From Gammaproteobacteria bacterium (GTDB lineage Bacteria; Pseudomonadota; Gammaproteobacteria; UBA4575), in contig JAWPMW010000001.1 of the NCBI GenBank assembly GCA_033344735.1, positions 1,866,171-1,930,170 of the forward strand: a DNA stretch of 64,000 nt. The letters run 5' to 3'. The translations under genes and the position numbers were made by a program. Numbering within the stretch: the first letter of the stretch is position 1; every line of letters starts with the position of its first letter. A model generated the notes under the pieces. It was given only the letters and a program-made list of their open reading frames with translations. It did no database searches and was not told the DNA's origin. This document shows, one piece after another, positions 52,005-63,212 of the stretch.

Positions 52005-52754
52005 CTACTTGGCGAAAACTTTTTTAAGTAGATCGGTCGTTCTTTTAGCGGGGTTTTCTCTGATAGCCTTTTCTTCTATAGCTAAATAATAAAATATTCC
52101 GTCTATGCCCTTGTCTAATACATGCTGACTTAAATCAGCTTGTACATCCGGGACTAGAGGTAACGCTTTATACTTACCCATTGCATTGTTGTAAGTTTTA
52201 ATTGCGCCGACTTCATTCAAACTATTATCAACAATAGGCTTCATCTCTGCTGATAAAGGAGAAGACATTTTACCTTTGAAGTATTGAGTTGCGGCATCTT
52301 CAGGGCCGTTTAAAATAGTTTTAGCGTCACTCCAAGTAAGTTCTTTAATAGCATTTAAAAATAGTGGTTTGGCCTTTTCGGTTGCAATTTCTGCAGCCTC
52401 GTTAAGTTTATTTTCAAGATTATTTAAAGAGCTACCCATGCCAAACTTGTTCATTGTTTTTTGGACAGTTTGTAATGACTCTGGTAATGGAATATGAATA
52501 TTTGGGTCAGAATTAAATCCACCAGCGGCACTAAGTTGAGTGACAACATTTTCTGATCCTACGCTTAACGCATCTTTCAATGCGCCCACAATTTCATTGT
52601 CAGTGACTGATGAACTTGGCGTACTTCCATTGGTATTTAGGGCGTCTTTAATTTTATCAAACCACCCGGCTTGTATAGGTGTGAAGCCTAGAATTATCAT
52701 CAATAAAAATACAAAATAAAGTAAAGATATTTTTTTGAATTTATAGGAGACCAT
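52005..52754 (-). CDS. DUF4197 domain-containing protein
   Basis: This is a predicted secreted or periplasmic protein of 249 residues with an N-terminal signal peptide (hydrophobic residues 10-28, ending IQAGW). The rest matches the DUF4197 pattern as I know it: VGALKDALSVG, the FNSDPNIHIPLPESLQTVQ stretch, AAEIATEKAKPLFLNAIKELTWSDAKTIL, then YKALPLVPDVQADLSQHVLDKGIDGIFYYLAIEEKAIRENP near the end (key part ALDGLF-like KGIDGIFY). Function is unknown. Its ATG overlaps the stop of the AmpG-like gene by one base, so the two are co-translated; this may hint at an envelope-recycling link, but that is inference. Confidence 0.85.
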   Translation of the reverse strand: MVSYKFKKISLLYFVFLLMIILGFTPIQAGWFDKIKDALNTNGSTPSSSVTDNEIVGALKDALSVGSENVVTQLSAAGGFNSDPNIHIPLPESLQTVQKTMNKFGMGSSLNNLENKLNEAAEIATEKAKPLFLNAIKELTWSDAKTILNGPEDAATQYFKGKMSSPLSAEMKPIVDNSLNEVGAIKTYNNAMGKYKALPLVPDVQADLSQHVLDKGIDGIFYYLAIEEKAIRENPAKRTTDLLKKVFAK

Positions 52755-54118
52755 TATTTACTATCCTGAATTTGAGGGTTATCAAAACTAAGATTAGATA
52801 TATTTTTACGAGTTCCCAAATATACGGCAATGATAATAGCAGGTATGCCCAATCCTCCTGCATACAAGAAAAAGTTAATATAGCCAAGCTTATCGACAAT
52901 TTCACCAGAGAACCCGCCAATGAATTTTGCAGGAAGCAGCATAACAGAGCTAAGCAATGCATATTGTGTAGCGGTATAAACCTTATTGGTTAAGCTGGAT
53001 AAGTAAGCTATAAACACGGTTCCAGCTATACCGCCACTCAAGTTATCAGCGGTAATGACAATTACAAGTAATACAGTTTTTGGTTCTTGTGTGGCCAACC
53101 AAGCAAAGACAAGATTTGTTACTATAACTAGTATGCCAGCAATAATTAGTACTTTTAAAATGCCCCATCGCATGACTAAAACACCACCTAACAAAGCACC
53201 TAAAATAGTGACAACGACACCAAAGGTTTTTGAAACCAAGCCTACTTGTAGCTCGCTATAGCCCATGTCCGCATAAAAAGGACCAGCCATTACACCCATG
53301 GTAATATCACTTAATCTAAATGTTCCTATAAATAAAAGAATCACGATGGCAAAAACGCCATTACGCTTAAAAAAGTCAGCAAACGGACAAATAACAGCAC
53401 CGATAAACCAAGCTATAAAATTTTGTATAAAACTCGGTAAAGCATTCGGCCTTGCCATAAAGTCAACAACTGCTTTTTCATGTGAAGCGATATCTTTAGA
53501 AGTAAGCCTTTTAGGCTCAGAAATAACGAGGGTAGTTATAATGCCTATTAGCATGCTTGCCCCCATTAAACTATAAGCAAAACTCCAGTTATAAAAATGA
53601 GCAAGTGAAAATGCTCCACCACCCGCTAGTAGCATTCCTAGTCGATAACCTAATTGATAGGTACCCGCCATCGCTCCTTGTTCGTAATCAGGGGCTGATT
53701 CAATTCTCCACGCATCAAGGGCGATATCTTGTGTGGCAGATGAGAATGCAACTAATAGAGCAAACATAATTAGCAAGGATAGCTGCTCTTGTGGATTAAC
53801 AGTCCCCAAAAGAATTAAACCTGACAGAACGCCAATTTGTGCTACTAACATCCAACCACGTCGTTGACCAAGAGATTTTGAGAGGAAAGGAATTGATAGT
53901 CGGTCAACTAATGGCGACCATAAAAATTTTAGGCCATAAATAGCCGCAACCCATGAAATATAACCTATGGTGCTTCTGTCAATTCCTTCCTTGCGCAACC
54001 AAAATGAAAGCGTGCCAAATACCAACAGCAAGGGCAAACCAGCAGAAAATCCCAATAACAACATAGCCAACATTTTTGGGCGTAAGTAAATTTGAAATGA
54101 TTGCGCCCAAGAACTCAT
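52754..54118 (-). CDS. ampG: AmpG-like MFS permease
   Basis: This 454-residue inner-membrane protein of the major facilitator superfamily has about 12 hydrophobic segments. The N-terminal LAMLLLGFSAGLPLLLVFGTLSFWLRKEGIDRSTIGYISWVAAIYGLKFLWSPLVDRL follows the AmpG pattern (its key parts GFSAGLPLLL and KFLWSPLVD at residues 19-72). AmpG imports GlcNAc-anhydroMurNAc peptides for peptidoglycan recycling and beta-lactamase signalling. A further AmpG-like block is SATQDIALDAWRIE near 127. It is one of several AmpG paralogues possible in such genomes, so the substrate is not proven. Confidence 0.87.
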   Translation of the reverse strand: MSSWAQSFQIYLRPKMLAMLLLGFSAGLPLLLVFGTLSFWLRKEGIDRSTIGYISWVAAIYGLKFLWSPLVDRLSIPFLSKSLGQRRGWMLVAQIGVLSGLILLGTVNPQEQLSLLIMFALLVAFSSATQDIALDAWRIESAPDYEQGAMAGTYQLGYRLGMLLAGGGAFSLAHFYNWSFAYSLMGASMLIGIITTLVISEPKRLTSKDIASHEKAVVDFMARPNALPSFIQNFIAWFIGAVICPFADFFKRNGVFAIVILLFIGTFRLSDITMGVMAGPFYADMGYSELQVGLVSKTFGVVVTILGALLGGVLVMRWGILKVLIIAGILVIVTNLVFAWLATQEPKTVLLVIVITADNLSGGIAGTVFIAYLSSLTNKVYTATQYALLSSVMLLPAKFIGGFSGEIVDKLGYINFFLYAGGLGIPAIIIAVYLGTRKNISNLSFDNPQIQDSK

Positions 54119-54122
54119 ATAA

Positions 54123-54908
54123 CTAAAGAGTCAGTTTGTATTGTATGGATAAAGGTGCGTGATCTGAAAAACGTTCATCTTTATAGATTGCTTCTGAAGT
54201 AGCGAGACCTTTTAAGCCTGGTGTAGTAACCTGGTAATCAATTCTCCACCCAACATTATTATCCCATGCTTGCCCTCGATTTGACCACCAGGTGAATTGA
54301 TTTTCCTGTTTATTTACTTCACGGAATGCATCAACGTAATTCTGTTTATAAAATAAATCATCCAACCATGCGCGTTCCTCAGGCAAAAAACCAGAATTCT
54401 TTTTATTACCTTTCCAATTTTTTAAATCTATTTCTTTATGAGCAATATTCCAGTCACCACAAATTATGTATTCACGTTTACGGCGTTTAAGCGATTTTAG
54501 ATGCTGCATAAAAACTTCCATGAAACGAAACTTGGCTTGCTGCCTTTCTTCGCTGGATGATCCTGAGGGGGCATAGAGTGATACAACGGCGATATCAGAA
54601 AACTGTACTTCTAAATATCGACCTTCATTGTCAAATTCTTCAACACCTAACTTAGTTATCACTTTATGCGGTTTTTTACGACAATAAATAGCCACACCAC
54701 TGTAGCCTTTTTTTTGAGCATCTACATAATAGTGGTGATAATCTTCTGGGAAGAAAACTTTATCGGCTTCTAACTGGTCAATTTGTGCTTTAGTCTCTTG
54801 GATGCACACAACATCTGCATTTTGCTGGGGCAACCAATCAAAAAAACCTTTTCTAGCTGCTGCTCGAATACCATTGGCATTCAAAGAAATTATTTTTGTC
54901 GTAGGCAA
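54123..54908 (-). CDS. Exonuclease III at the crc locus, catalytic residues intact
   Basis: This 261-residue protein is a second EEP-family nuclease, of the ExoA/Crc lineage. The family resemblance to Pseudomonas Crc is evident (KRRKREYI-CG, then APERAWLD-like PEERAWLDDLF, VGWRIDYQVTTPGLK), and it is divergent from pyrE, exactly the crc position. Unlike Crc, which has lost the active site, all residues are present: QETKA (E), SLYAPSG (Y), CGDWNIAH (D and N), WRIDYQV (D) and FSDHAPLS (D-H). It is therefore predicted to be an active AP endonuclease/exonuclease rather than a catabolite-repression cofactor. It ends 4 bp before ampG. Confidence 0.92.
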   Translation of the reverse strand: MPTTKIISLNANGIRAAARKGFFDWLPQQNADVVCIQETKAQIDQLEADKVFFPEDYHHYYVDAQKKGYSGVAIYCRKKPHKVITKLGVEEFDNEGRYLEVQFSDIAVVSLYAPSGSSSEERQQAKFRFMEVFMQHLKSLKRRKREYIICGDWNIAHKEIDLKNWKGNKKNSGFLPEERAWLDDLFYKQNYVDAFREVNKQENQFTWWSNRGQAWDNNVGWRIDYQVTTPGLKGLATSEAIYKDERFSDHAPLSIQYKLTL

Positions 54909-54987
54909 TGGAAAATAGGTGAGATTGTTATAAGGGGGCGCTTACTTTAGCATGCTGAAAAACAACTATCATTAGACTAATAATATT

Positions 54988-55626
54988 ATGACTGCAGCAT
55001 CTTTTGTTGAATTTGCCCTCGAAAATGAGGCATTACAATTTGGGGAATTCACCCTTAAATCTGGGCGTATTAGCCCCTATTTTTTTAATGCTGGGAAGTT
55101 TAATCATGGCGCCGCATTTAATGTGCTCGGCCAATTTTATGCTGAAACCTTGATGATGGCCGGGATACAGTTTGACCTATTGTTTGGCCCTGCTTACAAA
55201 GGGATTCCATTGGCGACAGCTACTTCAATTGCTTTAGATAGCCATTACCAGCGTTCTGTTGGGGTAACGTTTAATCGCAAGGAGGCTAAAACCCATGGAG
55301 AGGCTGGCAAATTAATCGGGGCGCCATTAGCTGGACGAGTGGTAATAGTTGACGATGTGATTACTGCTGGGACGGCAATCCGTGAGAGTATGGACCTAAT
55401 TCAAGAGACTGGCGCAGAGCCGGCTGCCATATTAGTTGCCCTAGATAGACAAGAAAAGGGACCTAAAGGTGAAAGCGCCATCCAAGAAATTGAAAAAGCC
55501 TACAATATTCCGGTTTTAGCCATTGCAAAATTGGAAAACTTGCTGGAATTTGCAAAAACACATGAAAACCTATCCGGCCAACTGGAACAATTGACATCCT
55601 ATCGACAAACTTATGGTATTGAATAA
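54988..55626 (+). CDS. pyrE: Orotate phosphoribosyltransferase
   Basis: PyrE makes orotidine monophosphate in pyrimidine synthesis. In 212 residues it has FGEFTLKSGRISPYFFNAGKFN (about 19-40), GPAYKGIPLATATSIAL (near 69), FNRKEAKTHGEAG (the flexible catalytic loop) and the PRPP motif VVIVDDVITAGTAIRES (near 117-133). The length matches E. coli (213). It is divergent from the crc-locus nuclease across a 79-bp gap, the arrangement seen in Pseudomonas. Confidence 0.97.
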   Translation: MTAASFVEFALENEALQFGEFTLKSGRISPYFFNAGKFNHGAAFNVLGQFYAETLMMAGIQFDLLFGPAYKGIPLATATSIALDSHYQRSVGVTFNRKEAKTHGEAGKLIGAPLAGRVVIVDDVITAGTAIRESMDLIQETGAEPAAILVALDRQEKGPKGESAIQEIEKAYNIPVLAIAKLENLLEFAKTHENLSGQLEQLTSYRQTYGIE

Positions 55627-55697
55627 GAACTCGCCGGAAAATTAGTGATCTAATCTAAAGTTTTAACCAGGAACACCTTGTTATAGTCATCATCTGT

Positions 55698-57204
<1,507 letters not shown>

Positions 57205-58575
57205 CTAAAAAGGTAGATTAATCGTTGAATCGACCGAGTGAATTTGAGATTTAAAGTTATCTTTTAACTGCTCTAATTTTTGTTCACTTTCAGCTTCAAA
57301 ACGAATGACTAATGATGGTGTTGTATTTGATGCACGCACTAAGCCCCAGCCATAATCAAAGTCTGCACGTACACCATCAATAGTGGATAGCTTCGCATCA
57401 GTAAAGTTCGATTGATCAATAAACTTTTTTATGAATTCATGTTGAGCTCCATCTCTATCAAGAGTAACGGTAATCTCAGGCGTACTTACATCATTAGGGA
57501 GCTGACTAAAAATTTCACTAACTGGCCTTGAGTCAGCTGCTAATATTTCTAACATACGTGCTGCAGAGTACAAGCCATCATCAAAGCCAAACCAACGCTC
57601 TTTAAAAAATATGTGCCCACTCATTTCCCCAGCTAATAAGGCGCCGGTCTCTTTCATTTTATTTTTAATAAATGAATGCCCAGTCTTCCACATAGTTGCT
57701 TTACCACCGGCTTGTTCAATGTAACTGGCTAAGTTCCGCGATGACTTTACATCAAAAATAATTTCAGCACCTGGGTTTCTGGATAGCACATCTTGGGCGT
57801 ATAACATCATCTGACGATCAGCCCACAACACTTCACCATGTTCATCGACGATACCAACACGATCGCCATCTCCATCAAATGCGAGCCCTAAGTCTAATTT
57901 TTTATTAATTACGGTGCTGATTAAATCTTGTAAATTTTCTGGCTCACTAGGGTTAGGGTGATGGTTAGGGAAGTTACCATCAACATCACAGAATAATTCG
58001 CTGACATTACACCCCAAGCTGTTGAATAAATTAATTGCGCTTGGTCCTGCAACACCATTACCACAATCGATAGCAATAGAAAGAGAGCGTTTTAATTTAA
58101 CCTCTTTACAGATAGTCGCTAAGTAGTCTTCAAGAACATCTACTTGATGTACATTTCCATTACCATTATTGAAGGTTCCTTTTTCAATACAGGCATATAT
58201 ATCTTGAATCATATCGCCAAACAAAGTTTTTTCGCCCATAACCATTTTAATGCCATTGTATTCCGGCGGATTATGACTGCCAGTGACCATTAAACCTGAG
58301 CCCGTACCCAGAGAATGTGTTGCGTAATAAAGCACGGGAGTTGGCACCTCGCCGATATCGATAACATCAATTCCTGTAGAACTTAAGCCTTTAATTAAGT
58401 TATCAGCAAGCTCTTTACTAGTAAGGCGGCCGTCACGACCAATGGCGACTTTTTTGCATTGCGGATACAGGGTACCGATAGCTTTTCCGATTAGTAATAC
58501 AACATCAGGGCGTAAATCTGTTTTAACTACACCTCTGATATCATATGCACGAAATATGCTGGAGTTTACGTCCAC
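57205..58575 (-). CDS. algC: Phosphomannomutase/phosphoglucomutase
   Basis: This alpha-D-phosphohexomutase interconverts hexose 1- and 6-phosphates for polysaccharide and LPS precursors. The 456-residue product starts with IFRAYDIRGVV (7-17), has the active-site phosphoserine in VTGSHNPPEYNGIKM (about 97-111), the metal loop AFDGDGDRVGI near 235, and the sugar-binding EMSGH near 318. The C-terminal domain ends with RASNTTPSLVIRFEA, where the phosphate is bound. It could supply mannose- or glucose-1-phosphate for the polysaccharide block at 8.8-14.5 kb, which is inference. It lies between dut and argB. Confidence 0.95.
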   Translation of the reverse strand: MDVNSSIFRAYDIRGVVKTDLRPDVVLLIGKAIGTLYPQCKKVAIGRDGRLTSKELADNLIKGLSSTGIDVIDIGEVPTPVLYYATHSLGTGSGLMVTGSHNPPEYNGIKMVMGEKTLFGDMIQDIYACIEKGTFNNGNGNVHQVDVLEDYLATICKEVKLKRSLSIAIDCGNGVAGPSAINLFNSLGCNVSELFCDVDGNFPNHHPNPSEPENLQDLISTVINKKLDLGLAFDGDGDRVGIVDEHGEVLWADRQMMLYAQDVLSRNPGAEIIFDVKSSRNLASYIEQAGGKATMWKTGHSFIKNKMKETGALLAGEMSGHIFFKERWFGFDDGLYSAARMLEILAADSRPVSEIFSQLPNDVSTPEITVTLDRDGAQHEFIKKFIDQSNFTDAKLSTIDGVRADFDYGWGLVRASNTTPSLVIRFEAESEQKLEQLKDNFKSQIHSVDSTINLPF

Positions 58576-58606
58576 TGTTATCTCCTAAATTTATAAATGT
58601 TATGCA

Positions 58607-59080
58607 TTACTGTTTTCCTGTATGTCCAAAACCACCTTCGCCACGCTCAGTTTCTGTAAATTCTTCGACGATTTCAAAATTAGCTTGCACTACAGGGAGA
58701 AAAACCAACTGAGCTATTCTATCACCTGGCTCAATGTTAAATTGCTTATTACCTCTGTTCCACAGGGACACCATTAAAGGACCTTGATAGTCAGAATCAA
58801 TTAAGCCGACTAGGTTGCCAAGCACAATGCCATGTTTATGACCTAAGCCAGATCGTGGGAGTATGACTGCTGCTAGCGAAGGATCATCAATAAAAATTGA
58901 AATGCCAGTCGGGATTAAATGGGTTTCGCCAGGCGCTACAGTCATACTTTGCTCAACGCAGGCCTGTAAATCCAAGCCGGCGGAACCGTTGGTGGCATAG
59001 TTTGGTGTTGGAAATTCAGTTCCAATACGCTTATCTAGTACTTTTAGTTTGATTTTATTTAGATTGGAGGTAGGTGACAT
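58607..59080 (-). CDS. dut: Deoxyuridine triphosphatase
   Basis: Dut hydrolyses dUTP to dUMP, keeping uracil out of DNA. From the ATG at 59080 it has 157 residues, near the E. coli 151, and reads [33 protein letters not shown]. Motif 3 is [27 protein letters not shown] (around residue 73-98; key SGLGHKHG), motif 4 RIAQLVF and motif 5 [12 protein letters not shown] at the C terminus. A longer frame from 59116 was rejected because it lies inside coaBC and adds a non-conserved basic peptide. The chosen start still overlaps coaBC by 26 bp, so coupling is likely. Confidence 0.95.
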   Translation of the reverse strand: MSPTSNLNKIKLKVLDKRIGTEFPTPNYATNGSAGLDLQACVEQSMTVAPGETHLIPTGISIFIDDPSLAAVILPRSGLGHKHGIVLGNLVGLIDSDYQGPLMVSLWNRGNKQFNIEPGDRIAQLVFLPVVQANFEIVEEFTETERGEGGFGHTGKQ

Positions 59081-60287
59081 TAGTTTTAGAATTCTGTTTT
59101 TTAAATTGATTTGCAATGTGTTTAATTATGATTCGCGCAAGCTCGGCTTTGCGAGTTCGACTGACTGACACAGTATTAGTATCGGTAATAATTTCAACTG
59201 CATTGTAATCACTATCAAAGCCTTGGTCGGCTAATCCAACTTGATTAGCAACTATCATATTTAGTGATTTTATCTTTAGTTTCTCAGTTGCATGTTTAAC
59301 TATGTTTTCTGTTTCAGCAGCAAAGCCGACGCAAAACAAGTCAGCATGTAATTGTTTAATATCTTTTAGAATGTCAGTTGTTGGCGATAACTTTATTGTT
59401 AGAGTGTCATCGACCTTCTTAATTTTTTGCGTTGCTATAGTGACAGGGTGGTAATCAGCAACTGCAGCCGACGCAATAAATAAATCTGCATTGTCACAAT
59501 GTTCAACAACTGCAGCATGCATTTGTTGGGCAGTTTCAACATGTACATAATGGATGCGCTCATTCTGTTGCAAATGCGTGGGACCACTAATGACGGTTAC
59601 ATGCGCCCCTGCTTCCATAGCGGCATCAGCAATGGCATAACCCATTTTTCCAGAAGAGCGATTACTGATAAAACGAACAGGGTCAATAGGCTCTATTGTG
59701 GGGCCTGCGGTGATAACAACTTTCTTTGCAGATAGGCTGTTATTAGAAAATAAAGAAATGCACTGATGAACTAGGTCGTCAGGTTCAAGCATTCTTCCTT
59801 CGCCCAATTCCCCGCACGCCTGTAAACCCTGGGCAGGCCCGAAAACTTTGATGTCGCGTTCACGTAAATCAGCAATGTTATTTTGCGTCGCGGTATTATT
59901 CCACATTGCTTGATTCATTGCGGGTGCAACTGCTAGTGGGCCTATATGAGCAAGGCACAAAGAACTAACAAAACTGTCAGCGACACCATTACTAATTTTG
60001 GCGATTATATTTGCGGTCGCAGGAGCAACAATGATGGCATCCGACCAGCGTGCCAAGGCAATGTGATCCATTCCTGCTTGATCAAAACTACGATTATCAG
60101 AGGCATGCACCGGATAACCAGAGAGGGCTTGAAAGGTAAGTGGAGTTACAAACTTGGTTGCACTTTCAGTCATTACTACACGTACTTGTGCGCCTTCCCT
60201 TTGAAGAGCGCGTACAAATTCGGCACTCTTATAGGCAGCAATTCCGCCGCTGACGGCGACAAGGATATGTTTGTTTGCCAGCTTCAT
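59055..60287 (-). CDS. coaBC: Bifunctional CoaBC (phosphopantothenoylcysteine synthase/decarboxylase)
   Basis: CoaBC makes 4'-phosphopantetheine in two steps of CoA synthesis. From the ATG at 60287 ([20 protein letters not shown]) it has 410 residues. The N-terminal flavoprotein decarboxylase domain shows [27 protein letters not shown] (near 110) and the catalytic-Cys loop [15 protein letters not shown] (near 154). The C-terminal CTP-dependent synthase has [32 protein letters not shown] from about 190. The upstream frame to 60311 has a non-ATG start and is not used. It is divergent from radC, the usual dfp-radC arrangement. Confidence 0.96.
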   Translation of the reverse strand: MKLANKHILVAVSGGIAAYKSAEFVRALQREGAQVRVVMTESATKFVTPLTFQALSGYPVHASDNRSFDQAGMDHIALARWSDAIIVAPATANIIAKISNGVADSFVSSLCLAHIGPLAVAPAMNQAMWNNTATQNNIADLRERDIKVFGPAQGLQACGELGEGRMLEPDDLVHQCISLFSNNSLSAKKVVITAGPTIEPIDPVRFISNRSSGKMGYAIADAAMEAGAHVTVISGPTHLQQNERIHYVHVETAQQMHAAVVEHCDNADLFIASAAVADYHPVTIATQKIKKVDDTLTIKLSPTTDILKDIKQLHADLFCVGFAAETENIVKHATEKLKIKSLNMIVANQVGLADQGFDSDYNAVEIITDTNTVSVSRTRKAELARIIIKHIANQFKKQNSKTNVTYLQSK

Positions 60288-60346
60288 GGCAAAGAAGTGT
60301 ACCAGAATCAATCCTTAGATCGTGAATCTAACCCTAGTTTTTGTTG

Positions 60347-61018
60347 ATGATGATACGAAATTGGCCACTAGAAAGTCGTCCTCGAGAAAGGCTTATTAAC
60401 GAAGGCGCAGATGTATTAACTGACGCAGAATTACTCGCTATTATTTTGAGAACGGGGACAGTGGGTAAAGGGGTGCTTGAGCTATCACAAGAGCTCCTAA
60501 ATCGTTTTGGTGATTTGCGTGGATTACTTGGTTGCGAAAGTGATCAATTACAAGCGATTAAAGGTCTTGGGCCCGCTAAATTTGCTCAGATTGCTGCGAT
60601 TAGTGCAATTACACAACGCAGTCTAAGACAGCAATTAGTGGCACGCCCAGCCATGACAGGGACAAAGGACGCAGCTAAATTTTTACTGGCTAAAATGCGT
60701 GATTATCAATCTGAGGTATTTGCGTGTTTGTTGTTAGATACTCGCAATCAATTAATTCGATACGAGGAGCTTTTTACTGGTTCAATAAACGGAGCGAGCG
60801 TATATCCACGAGAAATAGTCAAGCTAGTTCTAAAGACTAATTCTGCAACTGTCATATTTGCACATAACCACCCTTCAGGAAATCATCAGCCTAGCGAAGC
60901 AGATAAACTTATAACGACAAGACTTAAAAAAGCGTTAGATCTAATTGATGTGACAGTACTCGATCATATTATTGTTGGTGAAGACACTTTTTCCATGGCT
61001 GAGCATGGATTAATTTAA
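60347..61018 (+). CDS. radC: DNA repair protein RadC-like (JAMM domain)
   Basis: RadC-family proteins have an N-terminal helix-hairpin-helix region and a C-terminal MPN/JAB domain. Here GLGPAKFAQIAAIS (about 84) is the HhH and the JAMM metal motif is HNHPSGNHQPSEAD (His-x-His-x10-Asp, about 171-184). In-frame TTG codons precede at 60341 and 60344; the ATG at 60347 or 60350 is preferred and both give a protein of about 223 residues. Despite its name, a repair role for E. coli RadC is doubtful. It is divergent from coaBC and converges, with 9 bp of overlap, with bioF. Confidence 0.94.
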   Translation: MMIRNWPLESRPRERLINEGADVLTDAELLAIILRTGTVGKGVLELSQELLNRFGDLRGLLGCESDQLQAIKGLGPAKFAQIAAISAITQRSLRQQLVARPAMTGTKDAAKFLLAKMRDYQSEVFACLLLDTRNQLIRYEELFTGSINGASVYPREIVKLVLKTNSATVIFAHNHPSGNHQPSEADKLITTRLKKALDLIDVTVLDHIIVGEDTFSMAEHGLI

Positions 61019-62185
61019 TTGTTGCGATTCAATAGCGTCTATTTTTACTAAAGCATCTACTAATTGGTCAATGTTTTGATGGGTATGTTCACTCGATAAT
61101 GTAATACGTAAACGAGCAGTGTTATTAGGCACTGTAGGTGGCCGTATTGCTAATACGAGTAAACCATATTTCTCAAGTTGCTGACTAAACCAAACGGTCT
61201 TTTTATTCTCGCCAATAATAATAGTTTGAATTGCTGTAATAGAGTCTAATAAGGTCAGCCTTGTTTCAGATAATTGTTTGCGAAAGTAGTCAATATTTGA
61301 ATGTAACCGTTGGCGTCTTTCTGGTTCGTTAATTATAATATTTAAACTTTGCTGTGCAGCAGCAGCAAGCGCAGCTGGAGGGGAGGTGTTATATATCAAC
61401 GTACGTGCTTTCTGAATGAGATAATCAATCGAATCATTATCTGCTAATACAAAAGCACCGCTACTCCCAAATGATTTTCCAAACGTCCCAATTAAAATAT
61501 CTACTTTAGAAGAGTCTGTTCCAGTATGCTCTATGCTACCTTTCCCATCTTTACCTAACACACCTATCCCATGAGCATCATCTATTATTAACTTATCATT
61601 AGGGCTAGATTTTAGCTCATAAAGTTGATCAATTGGTGCAATGCTTCCTTCCATGCTAAAAACGCCGTCACTGACAATCAGACGTGATGATGACTGGTGA
61701 CCTTCTAAAACATCTTTGGCATGTTGTATATCACGGTGATGGTAGCGCTTTAAAACACTTCCAGCATATTTTGCAGCATCAATGAGTGATGCATGGTTTA
61801 AGCGGTCTTCTAAAATTAATTGATGGCGGGAACTAAACGCAGAGATCACACCAAGATTGGCTAGGTAACCTGAAGAAAATAAAACACAACGTTGGTAACC
61901 AAGATAATCGGCTAATTTTTCTTCAAGCGATGCATGTGCTGATGAGTAACCACTAATAAGCTGGGAGGCGCCACTGCCAACCCCAAATTTTGAAATAGCT
62001 TCTGTTGCTGCTTGGCAAATTCGTTTGTCGTTAGCTAGCCCAAGATAATCATTACTGCAAAAGGATAAAAATGATTGACCATCTATAGTGACCTGAACTC
62101 CTTGAGGGCTATCTAACGGACGACGTTTTCTATATGCGTCTTGCTGTTTTAGCTCAGTTAACTGTTTTGATACTGAAGTTTGCAC
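61010..62185 (-). CDS. bioF: 8-amino-7-oxononanoate synthase
   Basis: BioF condenses pimeloyl-ACP/CoA with alanine, using PLP, in biotin synthesis. The 391-residue protein shows SFCSNDYLGLAND (about 41-53), GSGASQLISGYSSAHASLE (near 70-88), the substrate motif IIDDAHGIGVLG and the PLP-lysine in GTFGKSFGSSGAFV (near 235). It is 11 bp downstream of bioB on the minus strand, part of a bioBF pair; bioH, bioC and bioD are not in the window. Confidence 0.95.
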   Translation of the reverse strand: MQTSVSKQLTELKQQDAYRKRRPLDSPQGVQVTIDGQSFLSFCSNDYLGLANDKRICQAATEAISKFGVGSGASQLISGYSSAHASLEEKLADYLGYQRCVLFSSGYLANLGVISAFSSRHQLILEDRLNHASLIDAAKYAGSVLKRYHHRDIQHAKDVLEGHQSSSRLIVSDGVFSMEGSIAPIDQLYELKSSPNDKLIIDDAHGIGVLGKDGKGSIEHTGTDSSKVDILIGTFGKSFGSSGAFVLADNDSIDYLIQKARTLIYNTSPPAALAAAAQQSLNIIINEPERRQRLHSNIDYFRKQLSETRLTLLDSITAIQTIIIGENKKTVWFSQQLEKYGLLVLAIRPPTVPNNTARLRITLSSEHTHQNIDQLVDALVKIDAIESQQLN

Positions 62186-62196
62186 CGATAAAGAGG

Positions 62197-63150
62197 CTAG
62201 TGACTCGCTTGTGCTTCTAAACTCATTCCTAGGCGGTCAAATAGACGTGTATCTTCATCGATATCAGGATTCGGAGCAGTTAATAATTTTTCCCCGAAAA
62301 ATACTGAATTGGCGCCGGCATGAAAACACAGAGCTTGCATGGCATCATTCATTGATTCGCGGCCTGCAGATAATCGTATATATGTTTCGGGAATTAATAT
62401 GCGCGTTGCAGCAATCATGCGAACAAACTCTATAGGGTCAAGTTCATCGGTGCCATATAAAGGCGTTCCTTCAATTTGTACCAATAAGTTAATAGGTACT
62501 GATTCAGGTTGAGGATCCATATTTGCTAGTTCAAGCAGCAAGCCTACACGTTGTTGACGATTTTCACCCATCCCGAGGATACCGCCGGAACAAACATGAA
62601 TACCAGATTCTCGAACATTCTTTAAGGTGTCTAATCTATCTTGATAATCACGAGTGGTAATAATCTCGCCATAAAATTCTGGGGAGGTATCTATATTATG
62701 GTTATAAAAATCTAAGCCAACATCGGCTAATCGCTTAGATTGTTTTTCTGTCAGCATCCCCAGTGTGACGCAGGTTTCTAGTTGCTCCGATTGAACTTCC
62801 TTAATCATCTCAATGACTGTTTCAAGGTTCTTATCCGTTGGGTTACGCCAGGCTGCTCCCATGCAGAAGCGAGTTGCACCTTGTTGTTTAGCGTTACGTG
62901 CAGCTTCTCTGACCTCATCTAGAGATAGTAAGCGTTCACGCTCTAAACCGGTGTCGTAGCGTGCGCTTTGAGGGCAATACGCACAATCTTCAGGGCAGGC
63001 GCCTGTTTTGATTGAGAGTAGGGTGCTAGCTTGGATTGAGTTTGGATTGTGATGAGAGCGGTGAATGCTTTGTGCTTCAAATAACAGGTCATTAAAAGGC
63101 TTAGCGAAAATATCGCTAACCTCTTGTTTACTCCACGCTTTATTGGTCAT
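62197..63150 (-). CDS. bioB: Biotin synthase
   Basis: BioB is a radical-SAM enzyme that inserts sulfur into dethiobiotin. The 317-residue product has the [4Fe-4S] motif [19 protein letters not shown] (C-x3-C-x2-C, about residues 53-60), [10 protein letters not shown] near 95, [22 protein letters not shown] near 189 and the arginine ligand-containing IRLSAGRE near 258. It is the first gene of bioB-bioF on the minus strand and is divergent from comF across a 62-bp gap. Confidence 0.97.
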   Translation of the reverse strand: MTNKAWSKQEVSDIFAKPFNDLLFEAQSIHRSHHNPNSIQASTLLSIKTGACPEDCAYCPQSARYDTGLERERLLSLDEVREAARNAKQQGATRFCMGAAWRNPTDKNLETVIEMIKEVQSEQLETCVTLGMLTEKQSKRLADVGLDFYNHNIDTSPEFYGEIITTRDYQDRLDTLKNVRESGIHVCSGGILGMGENRQQRVGLLLELANMDPQPESVPINLLVQIEGTPLYGTDELDPIEFVRMIAATRILIPETYIRLSAGRESMNDAMQALCFHAGANSVFFGEKLLTAPNPDIDEDTRLFDRLGMSLEAQASH

Positions 63151-63212
63151 TTACTATTTGCTCAATCAGATATTTAGGTACCGGAGTCTAAACACCTACA
63201 GGCACTTGTCAA

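Noticed and set aside
53298-53576. Plus-strand frames within the ampG-like gene
   Set aside because: They are antisense shadows of a hydrophobic coding sequence without ribosome sites.
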